A DNA stretch of 8,976 nt from RGIG8497 sp045593265 (GTDB lineage Bacteria > Bacillota > Clostridia > RGIG6154): NCBI GenBank assembly GCA_045593265.1, contig JAZNWH010000003.1, positions 1-8,976 on the forward strand. The letters are read 5' to 3'. The first letter of the stretch is position 1. Each line of letters begins with the position of its first letter. Of the stretch, positions 1 through 3,844 are shown piece by piece. The translations under genes were made by a program, and so were the position numbers. The notes below the pieces were generated by a model. The model did no database searches and was not told the DNA's origin. It worked only from the letters and a program-made list of their open reading frames with translations.

Positions 1-121
1 TCGAACCTAAAGCAAGATAAAATTGTTGCTTTTTCAAGGCGGCAGGTCGCAGTAATACTTTCGTATTATAAGACCGACAACGATGAAAAACAGCTATTTT
101 ACTTGATTTAGGCGAGTTCGG
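1..121. repeat. Long imperfect palindrome (MITE-like hairpin element)
   Basis: Almost the whole stretch folds back on itself. CGAAC (2-6) pairs with GTTCG (116-120). CTAAAGCAAG (7-16) pairs 9/10 with 102-111. AAAAT (19-23) pairs with ATTTT (96-100), TTTTTCA (30-36) with TGAAAAA (84-90), and GGTC (45-48) with GACC (72-75). TAATAC (53-58) pairs with GTATTA (63-68) around a TTTC loop. The pairing is read directly from the bases. All three plus-strand frames are closed inside it, and it abuts a decapitated gene, so I infer an inserted non-coding repeat element. The left end may continue beyond the window. I do not recognise the family. Confidence 0.6.
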
Positions 122-415
122 ATACTAACGCAACTGCTTAAAGCTCTTGAAATAGAAGAATATTTTGATGAAATATATACCGATGATGGTACTTTCCCTG
201 CAAAGCCTGCACCTGATGCTGTATTTGACTTATGCAAAAAATATAATCTTGAGCTTAGTGAAGTTTTAATGGCAGGGGACACAAAAACCGATATTGAATT
301 TGCCAAAAACGCAGGAATAAAAGTTGTCTGCGTAGCAAAGTCGGAGGAAAACAAACAAATTCTTTTAAAAGAAACTGACAATGTGGTAAAGGATATTTCT
401 TGTATAACAATATAG
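107..415 (+). pseudogene. HAD-superfamily hydrolase (phosphoglycolate phosphatase-like), C-terminal remnant
   Basis: The open frame ends in TAG at 413-415 and encodes about 100 residues; HAD phosphatases of this type are usually 210-230 residues. It carries HAD motif III (PAKPAPD, with the conserved lysine) and motif IV (MAGDTKTDIEFAKNAG, the Mg-binding acidic motif), in normal order and spacing. The nucleophile motif DxD and the cap domain are missing. An in-frame TGA at 104-106 closes the frame upstream. No ATG, GTG or TTG occurs until a Met beside motif IV, so no start fits. The palindrome at 1-121 sits where the N-terminal half should be. The adjacent frame at 112-138 reads ASSDTNATA, which resembles the HAD motif II region, so a small deletion or frameshift near 130-140 is also possible. 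The family assignment is confident. Calling it a broken gene is inference, because the sequence left of base 1 is unseen. Confidence 0.7.
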
Positions 416-439
416 TGGATTAAATTTTGTTGTTTGTTA

Positions 440-490
440 TCAGAGATGTTGTGAAACGAACATTTCTGCTTTGCAGAAAGTTAGACTCTG
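440..490. repeat. Hairpin-unit repeat, short copy
   Basis: This stretch contains the conserved bulged hairpin also found at 1407-1434 and 1605-1632: CGAAC, then TTTCTGC-TTT-GCAGAAA, then GTTAG. It is enclosed by a closing helix TCAGAG (440-445) with CTCTGG (486-491, one G-T pair). In the long copies the equivalent closing helix is AGGGGT/ACCCCT, so both sides changed together while staying paired. Hairpins 1 and 2 of the long copies are absent here. It lies between the HAD remnant and the 3' end of the minus-strand lipoprotein gene. No T-tract follows on either strand, so it is not a standard terminator. Confidence 0.55.
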
Positions 491-511
491 GATGAAAGAT
501 ATATGCATATT

Positions 512-817
512 TTAGGGACTACAGACGAGACATCTGCGATATCCTTCATCTTTTGCTTCTTCGATGGAAGAAAATGTAATTTTGTTATATGGATTAATAT
601 TTTTTACATATCTGCAATTAAGATAATGATATACATTTGAGTTAATTGAACCTATAAAAAAGCTTTCGTGTTTACAATCTATATAATTTGTTGCATTTGT
701 AAAGTCCGATTGGGTATAAAGCTCTTCTTCTAATGCTTCTTTTTCAATTTTCACACAGGAACATAACATTAATATTAATACTGTAATGTTCAGTAAGTAT
801 AATAGTCTTTTTTCCAC
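512..817 (-). CDS. Small lipoprotein with Ada-like zinc-binding motif
   Basis: A 101-residue protein. Residues 4-20 form a hydrophobic signal followed by a lipobox-like LCSC, with C21 the probable lipidated cysteine. The C-terminal half (about 53-101) reads FIGSINSNVYHYLNCRYVKN and ends GYRRCLVCSP. This matches the Ada-type metal-binding pattern found in many small Firmicute secreted proteins and nucleases: H64 and C68, then C96-x2-C99 as likely zinc ligands. The start is GTG at 817-815. It is chosen because AGGTGAT stands just upstream; the ATG at 822-820 is in another frame. The gene diverges from the XRE regulator at 971 and has a strong promoter (TTGACA-17-TAAACT). It is very AT-rich and flanked by hairpin repeats, which suggests acquired DNA. 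Lipoprotein status is inferred and the substrate is unknown. Confidence 0.72.
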   Translation of the reverse strand: MEKRLLYLLNITVLILMLCSCVKIEKEALEEELYTQSDFTNATNYIDCKHESFFIGSINSNVYHYLNCRYVKNINPYNKITFSSIEEAKDEGYRRCLVCSP

Positions 818-913
818 TCCATCACCTAAAAATTAAAAAGATTATACAACTTTTTGTAATAAACTATTAATGTATTTAGCATAATTATTATTTATATGGT
901 AATAATTATATTA

Positions 914-942
914 AGTTTATCATATTTATAATTTATTGTCAA
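914..942 (-). promoter_or_regulatory. Sigma-A-type promoter of the lipoprotein gene
   Basis: On the minus strand a perfect -35 TTGACA (942-937) is followed by a 17-base spacer and -10 TAAACT (919-914). This leaves about 95 bases of AT-rich 5' leader before the GTG start at 817. A second TATAAT (about 847-852, minus) lies closer to the gene but has no good -35. The promoter sits in the 150-bp divergent region shared with the XRE gene, so the regulator could act on it; that is inference. For the XRE gene itself only bare TATAAT boxes are visible (927-932 and 943-948), without clear -35 elements. Confidence 0.6.
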
Positions 943-970
943 TATAATAAAATTACATTGGGTGATTTTA

Positions 971-1204
971 GTGAATATTGAATTTAAAGATAATTATATA
1001 AAAATAGGATTAAAAATATCTTATTACAGGAAATTAAAATCTTTAACTCAAGAACAACTTGCTGAAATTTTAGATTGCGGAGTATCGTTTGTTGGTCAGA
1101 TTGAAGCACCTAATATTTATAAAGCTATTTCCCTGGATACATTATTCAAAATTGCGAAAGCACTTGAAATACCACCATATAAATTACTTTATTTCGAAGA
1201 CTGA
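971..1204 (+). CDS. XRE-family (Cro/C1-type) HTH transcriptional regulator
   Basis: A 77-residue protein made of one lambda-repressor-like helix-turn-helix domain. Helix 2 is TQEQLAEIL (about 26-34), the recognition helix is VSFVGQIE (about 38-45), and the usual IAKALEIPPYKLL tail follows (61-73). There is no extra sensor or oligomerisation domain. I chose GTG at 971 because GGTGAT (961-966) is a well-placed Shine-Dalgarno for it. The earlier in-frame GTG at 962 overlaps that site and would add three residues. It is divergent from the lipoprotein gene at 512-817; regulation of that neighbour and of itself is the natural guess but is not shown by the sequence. A terminator follows at 1236-1265. 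Very AT-rich composition and flanking repeats suggest recent acquisition. Confidence 0.85.
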   Translation: MNIEFKDNYIKIGLKISYYRKLKSLTQEQLAEILDCGVSFVGQIEAPNIYKAISLDTLFKIAKALEIPPYKLLYFED

Positions 1205-1235
1205 TAAAGCAATAATTGAAATTTGAACATTTGAT

Positions 1236-1265
1236 AAAAAGAACACACCATACAGGTGTGTTTTT
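1236..1265 (+). terminator. Rho-independent terminator of the XRE gene
   Basis: The stem AACACACC (1242-1249) pairs with GGTGTGTT (1255-1262) around loop ATACA and is followed by a T run (1261-1265). The preceding AAAAAG can extend the stem against the T run. It lies 32 bases after the XRE stop codon. Confidence 0.75.
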
Positions 1266-1294
1266 GATTGTTGTGTTGTTGGTTTGTGGTTTTT

Positions 1295-1450
1295 ATCAGG
1301 GGTACGGTCCGTTCACTATATTCTCCGACCGCTCTAAGCGGTTGCGTCGCCTATAGTGTACTCCCGACTCCACAGACCGCAAGCTTTTTGCTTGCGGCTG
1401 CTCCGACGAACATTTCTGCTTCGCAGAAAGTTCGACCCCTATCAGGTACT
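1295..1450. repeat. Hairpin-unit repeat, long copy A (first of a 198-bp tandem pair)
   Basis: The outer closing helix is AGGGGT (1298-1303) with ACCCCT (1435-1440). Inside are three hairpins. The first is a long one, CACTATA/TATAGTG (1314-1320/1352-1358), with inner stem ACCGCT/AGCGGT (1328-1333/1337-1342). The second is CCGCAAGC/GCTTGCGG (1377-1384/1390-1397) with a TTTTT loop. The third is the conserved bulged hairpin at 1407-1434. The unit is followed by GGTACTTAAATAAAAATAAC, as in copy B. Ends, third hairpin and tail recur at exactly +198. I see no credible coding frame. Together with copy B it fills the 480-bp gap between the XRE gene and tRNA-Lys. The family is unknown to me. Confidence 0.65.
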
Positions 1451-1492
1451 TAAATAAAAATAACACGCAATAAACATGTGCGAATGGGTAAT

Positions 1493-1648
1493 ATCAGGGG
1501 TACTCTGCATTTCGCAATTTTTCGATTGCTCTCAGCAATTGACGAAAAATTTTGCTCATTCGAGACACGACAATCCGATTTGCATCGCAACTCGGTTGTC
1601 TCAACGAACATTTCTGCTTCGCAGAAAGTTCAACCCCTATCGGGTACT
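1493..1648. repeat. Hairpin-unit repeat, long copy B (second of a 198-bp tandem pair)
   Basis: Same architecture as copy A. The closing helix is AGGGGT (1496-1501) with ACCCCT (1633-1638). Hairpin 1 is AATTTTTCG/CGAAAAATT (1516-1524/1543-1551) with inner stem ATTGCT/AGCAAT (1525-1530/1534-1539). Hairpin 2 is centred on TTGC-atc-GCAA (1580-1590) with outer ACAATCCGA/TCGGTTGT. Hairpin 3 is the conserved one at 1605-1632. Inner stem 1 differs from copy A by two compensatory pairs (C-G to T-A twice). The tail runs directly into the tRNA-Lys terminator. Stem sequence diverges while pairing persists, which suggests selection on structure or origin by an unusual copying process. Confidence 0.65.
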
Positions 1649-1649
1649 T

Positions 1650-1688
1650 AAATAAAAATAACACGCATTAAGCGTGTTATTTTTATTT
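1650..1688 (-). terminator. tRNA-Lys terminator (perfect 17-bp stem)
   Basis: Positions 1650-1666 and 1672-1688 are perfectly complementary around loop ATTAA, with a GC-containing apex (ACACGC/GCGTGT) and A/T-rich flanks that act as the T-tract on either strand. It starts right after the encoded CCA of the minus-strand tRNA, so it is best assigned as that gene's intrinsic terminator. Its AATAAAAATAACACGC arm also recurs at 1452-1467 as the tail of repeat copy A. Confidence 0.8.
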
Positions 1689-1763
1689 GGTGCACCATCA
1701 GGGGTTCGAACCCGGGACACCCTGATTAAGAGTCAGGTGCTCTACCAACTGAGCTAATGGTGC
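1688..1763 (-). tRNA. tRNA-Lys (anticodon CTT), CCA encoded
   Basis: Read on the minus strand, the cloverleaf is complete. The acceptor is GCACCAT/ATGGTGC, the D-arm GCTC-AGTTGGTA-GAGC, and the anticodon arm CCTGA-CTCTTAA-TCAGG with CTT at positions 34-36, decoding AAG lysine codons. The T-arm loop is TTCGAAC, closed by a stem with one C-T mismatch. Discriminator A and CCA are encoded (CCA at 1690-1688). It has its own promoter (1795-1823) and terminator (1650-1688) and stands alone, divergent from ppa. The T-stem mismatch is slightly unusual but does not prevent a normal fold. Confidence 0.95.
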
Positions 1764-1794
1764 ATTTCTATTATATTGTTCTCAACATCTAAAG

Positions 1795-1823
1795 ATTATA
1801 TCATAATTTTTTTTGTTTGTAAA
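1795..1823 (-). promoter_or_regulatory. Promoter of tRNA-Lys
   Basis: On the minus strand TTTACA (1823-1818), a 17-base spacer and TATAAT (1800-1795) form a near-consensus sigma-A promoter. Transcription would start near 1788, about 25 bases before the mature tRNA 5' end at 1763. Confidence 0.75.
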
Positions 1824-1885
1824 GACTTTTTTCGAAATTTTTTATGTTTTTTAGTAAATTCAATAAAAGTATGATGCTTGTTTTC

Positions 1886-1914
1886 TTGACTTTGAGGTTT
1901 GTCGGTTGTATAAT
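1886..1914 (+). promoter_or_regulatory. Promoter of ppa
   Basis: TTGACT (1886-1891), a 17-base spacer and TATAAT (1909-1914) give a near-consensus sigma-A promoter. The predicted start near 1921 leaves a 70-base leader before the ATG at 1991, with AAGGAG at 1977-1982. The leader has a weak ATGGT/ACCAT fold (about 1928-1960) of no clear meaning. Confidence 0.8.
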
Positions 1915-1990
1915 TAACTTGCAACGAATGGTGCATTGGTTGCATTTGGTCGCTTACCATATAGCAAAATCTAAATAAGGAGTTGTTAAT

Positions 1991-2524
1991 ATGTCTAATA
2001 TATGGCACGATATTTCGCCAAAAAGAATACATGCAGAGGATTTTATCTGTGTTGTAGAAATTTCAAAAGGCAGCAAGAAAAAATATGAATTGGACAAAGA
2101 AACAGGATATCTTATGTTGGATAGAATTTTGCACACATCTACCCATTATCCGGCAAACTACGGATTTATTCCGCGAACCTTTGGGGATGATAACGATCCG
2201 TTGGATGTGCTTTTGCTTTGTTCGGAGAAAATTGAACCTATGACACTTGTGCGTGCATATCCGATTGGTGTTATTTCTATGATAGATAACGGTCGTAATG
2301 ATGAAAAAATTATTGCCATCCCTTTCAGTGATCCCAATTATAATATGTACAAGGATATCAGAGAGCTTCCAAAACATGTTTTTGATGAAATGAGCCATTT
2401 TTTCAGTGTGTATAAAAATCTTGAAAATAAAGAGACTGCCGTAAACGAGGTAAGTAATCGCGAAATTGCACTTAAAATAATTGATAAAGCTATTAATGAT
2501 TATATAGAAAAGTTTTGTAAATAA
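1991..2524 (+). CDS. ppa: Inorganic pyrophosphatase, family I
   Basis: The cytoplasmic enzyme hydrolyses pyrophosphate to two phosphates with Mg2+, pulling nucleotide, amino-acyl-tRNA and polymer synthesis forward. The 177-residue length equals that of family I bacterial enzymes. By alignment from memory with the E. coli enzyme, all key residues are present: E23, K31, E33, R45, Y53, Y57, the signature D67-x-D69-P-L-D72, then D99, D104, K106 and the Y141-K142 pair. This supports an active hexameric-type enzyme. The start is ATG at 1991 with AAGGAG eight bases upstream and a strong promoter at 1886-1914. It is divergent from tRNA-Lys and 91 bases ahead of a membrane-protein gene. No clear terminator separates the two, so partial co-transcription is possible. 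Confidence 0.96.
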   Translation: MSNIWHDISPKRIHAEDFICVVEISKGSKKKYELDKETGYLMLDRILHTSTHYPANYGFIPRTFGDDNDPLDVLLLCSEKIEPMTLVRAYPIGVISMIDNGRNDEKIIAIPFSDPNYNMYKDIRELPKHVFDEMSHFFSVYKNLENKETAVNEVSNREIALKIIDKAINDYIEKFCK

Positions 2525-2615
2525 ATCTGCGATTCTGAAATTTTAATCTGAAAAAAATCGGCATCCGGGTTATACACGCTTTATATAATTAATGTAATAG
2601 AAAGGCGGAGATGAT

Positions 2616-3299
2616 TTGAAGAATTATTTAAGAGAGGCAAGACTTGGTTTAAAGGGGCATTATTTACATGCTGTTTGTGCTTCTATGATTTATTATATTA
2701 TTGCATACGCAATTTTTACTATTGTTACATCAGTTCCTGTGGCACCTGTATACAAATATTTTATAGGTGTTGCTCTTGTTGCGTTTATTATGTTTCCTGT
2801 TACTGCAGGTTATATTGATTATTTCAAAAACAGAAAGAACTACAGCTTCCCTTCTCCTAAGGTGTTTTTTCGTTTTCACAGTGGGTGCAGTGCAATGCTG
2901 TTATGCGTGCTTACAATAGGACTTGGTCTTGCTTTTGCGTTCCTTGTATTCTATATGGTAACAATTATGATAATGGCAATGTCTCCCGGAGCGATAAGAT
3001 TTTATATATTATGTGCGGCAATTGTTTTGTATTTAATTCTTGTTATATATGTACTTCTTCGTTTCTGGCCGCTTCTTTATATGGTACTTGAAAAAGGGAG
3101 ACAGCCCTTTACATACTATTTTAAAGAATGCTTAAAGCTTACAAAACATAAAACAAAAGAATATATTATGTTTTTACTGCGTTTCTGGAGGCTGTTCTTG
3201 GTATGTATTCTTCCTCTTGGGCTTGGACTTTTAGTATTTTTCCCCATACTTGTAACAGCAAAAGTTAATTATTTTTATGATTTAATCGAAAAAAATTAA
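2616..3299 (+). CDS. Polytopic membrane protein, possibly DUF975-like
   Basis: A 227-residue, strongly hydrophobic protein with about five membrane segments (roughly 18-40, 47-67, 92-121, 128-157 and 188-215). Short basic loops (KNRKNYSF at 71-78, KLTKHKTKEY at 174-183) are probably cytoplasmic. The arrangement of a short amphipathic N-terminus with LKGHY, and a late KLTKHKTKEYIMFLLRFW stretch before the last hydrophobic pair, recalls DUF975-type Firmicute proteins, but the match is weak and from memory. The start is TTG at 2616, chosen because AGGCGGAG lies just upstream. The ATG at 2611 stops after two codons and the first in-frame ATG is 23 codons later, inside a membrane segment. A TATAAT at 2584-2589 lacks a good -35, so expression may partly come from the ppa promoter. 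The rpsO promoter begins nine bases after its stop. No function is claimed. Confidence 0.8.
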   Translation: MKNYLREARLGLKGHYLHAVCASMIYYIIAYAIFTIVTSVPVAPVYKYFIGVALVAFIMFPVTAGYIDYFKNRKNYSFPSPKVFFRFHSGCSAMLLCVLTIGLGLAFAFLVFYMVTIMIMAMSPGAIRFYILCAAIVLYLILVIYVLLRFWPLLYMVLEKGRQPFTYYFKECLKLTKHKTKEYIMFLLRFWRLFLVCILPLGLGLLVFFPILVTAKVNYFYDLIEKN

Positions 3300-3307
3300 A
3301 AAAACTA

Positions 3308-3336
3308 TTTACAAAAAGCAAAATATGTGTTATTAT
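3308..3336 (+). promoter_or_regulatory. Promoter of rpsO
   Basis: TTTACA (3308-3313), a 17-base spacer and TATTAT (3331-3336), with an extended TG one base before the -10, form a good sigma-A promoter. Transcription would start near 3343, giving a leader of about 78 bases. Confidence 0.75.
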
Positions 3337-3342
3337 TAACAG

Positions 3343-3420
3343 TAACCGTCTGCTAAGTGTTGGGAATCTCCAACCTATGCTCAGTGGAAAGGTGTAATTT
3401 ATTTAATCGGAGGAATTAAA
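3343..3420 (+). promoter_or_regulatory. Structured rpsO leader, candidate S15 autoregulatory RNA
   Basis: The leader contains stem GTTGG (3359-3363)/CCAAC (3370-3374) with loop GAATCT. It can be enclosed by CC-x2-CTG (3346-3352) pairing with CAG-x-GG (3382-3387). An ideal SD, GGAGG (3409-3413), precedes the ATG. S15 is known to repress its own translation through structured leaders in several bacterial phyla, including Firmicutes, so a regulatory leader is expected here. I infer this from position and pairing; I cannot match it to a specific Rfam model. Confidence 0.5.
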
Positions 3421-3684
3421 ATGGATAAGGAAAAGAAACAGCAGATTATCGGTGATAACAAGATTCATGATACAGATACAGGTTCACCGGAAGTACAGAT
3501 TGCAATTCTTACAGAAAGAATTAACCACCTTAACGAACATCTTAAGGTAAATAAGAAGGACTTCCATTCAAGAAGAGGTCTTCTTATGATGGTTGGTAAG
3601 AGAAGAGGTCTTCTCAACTATCTCCAGAAAAAGGACATCGAAAGATACAGAGCAATCGTTGCTAAGCTTGGCTTAAGAAAGTAA
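3421..3684 (+). CDS. rpsO: 30S ribosomal protein S15
   Basis: S15 is a primary 16S rRNA-binding protein of the small-subunit platform; it binds the central-domain three-way junction and nucleates S6/S18 assembly. The 87-residue length matches the family (about 89). Hallmarks are visible: HDTDTGSPEVQIAILTERI near residues 16-34, INHLNEHLKVNKKDFHSRRG (about 34-53) containing the conserved H and SRRG RNA-binding residues, and the RRGLLNYLQKKD helix (about 61-72) followed by YRAIVAKLGLRK at the end. ATG at 3421 is preceded by a strong GGAGG. It has its own promoter, leader and terminator and lies directly upstream of pnp, the classical bacterial gene order. Confidence 0.98.
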   Translation: MDKEKKQQIIGDNKIHDTDTGSPEVQIAILTERINHLNEHLKVNKKDFHSRRGLLMMVGKRRGLLNYLQKKDIERYRAIVAKLGLRK

Positions 3685-3693
3685 TTTCGCGGG

Positions 3694-3737
3694 AGGTTAC
3701 GGAGGATTTTCCCTCTGTAACCTTTCTTTGCTTTTCT
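3694..3737 (+). terminator. Rho-independent terminator after rpsO
   Basis: The 12-bp stem AGGTTACGGAGG (3694-3705)/CCTCTGTAACCT (3712-3723) has one G-T pair and loop ATTTTC. It is followed by the T-rich TTTCTTTGCTTTT. It starts nine bases after the rpsO stop and probably separates rpsO from pnp, with some read-through likely. Confidence 0.85.
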
Positions 3738-3759
3738 CCGATATTTTTTGTACAAGCAG

Positions 3760-3788
3760 TTGTGTCAGTAATAAAAAATTTATATAAA
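3760..3788 (+). promoter_or_regulatory. Probable promoter of pnp
   Basis: TTGTGT (3760-3765), a 17-base spacer and TATAAA (3783-3788). The -35 is only fair, but the position just after the rpsO terminator and before the leader hairpins is right. The start would fall near 3795. Confidence 0.5.
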
Positions 3789-3844
3789 ACCGTCTGTCAG
3801 GTGGCAGACAGCACGGGCATGAGTCCGTGAGAAAGGAAAAGGTT
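3789..3844 (+). promoter_or_regulatory. pnp leader with two hairpins
   Basis: GTCTGTC (3792-3798)/GGCAGAC (3803-3809) closes a four-base AGGT loop. CACGG (3812-3816)/CCGTG (3825-3829) forms a second stem. The SD AAAGGA (3832-3837) follows. In E. coli PNPase represses itself through a stem-loop at its mRNA 5' end; two hairpins at the 5' end here are compatible with a similar control, by inference only. AACCGTCTG at 3788-3796 also occurs in the rpsO leader (3344-3352). Confidence 0.45.

Noticed and set aside
94..381. Minus-strand open frame of 95 codons opposite the HAD remnant
   Set aside because: It is the antisense shadow of a recognisable HAD motif III/IV frame on the plus strand.
1268..1453. 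61-codon open frame through repeat copy A
   Set aside because: The frame runs across strong hairpins, has no SD, and is not conserved in copy B. It is explained by the repeat structure.
440..1648. Possible CRISPR array, because of the repeated hairpin words
   Set aside because: Only three copies at irregular distances (about 950 and 198 bp), spacers of unequal size that are themselves hairpins, and no cas genes.
1921..1960. Short TGGTTGCATT-like repeats in the ppa leader
   Set aside because: The repeats and the ATGGT/ACCAT fold are too short and imperfect to call a regulatory element.
3792..3829. Resemblance of the pnp leader (ATGAGTCCGTGAG) to a hammerhead ribozyme core
   Set aside because: The conserved CUGAUGA core and the GAAA after the second stem are not both present, and the three-helix hammerhead layout cannot be formed. 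It is read as two simple hairpins.
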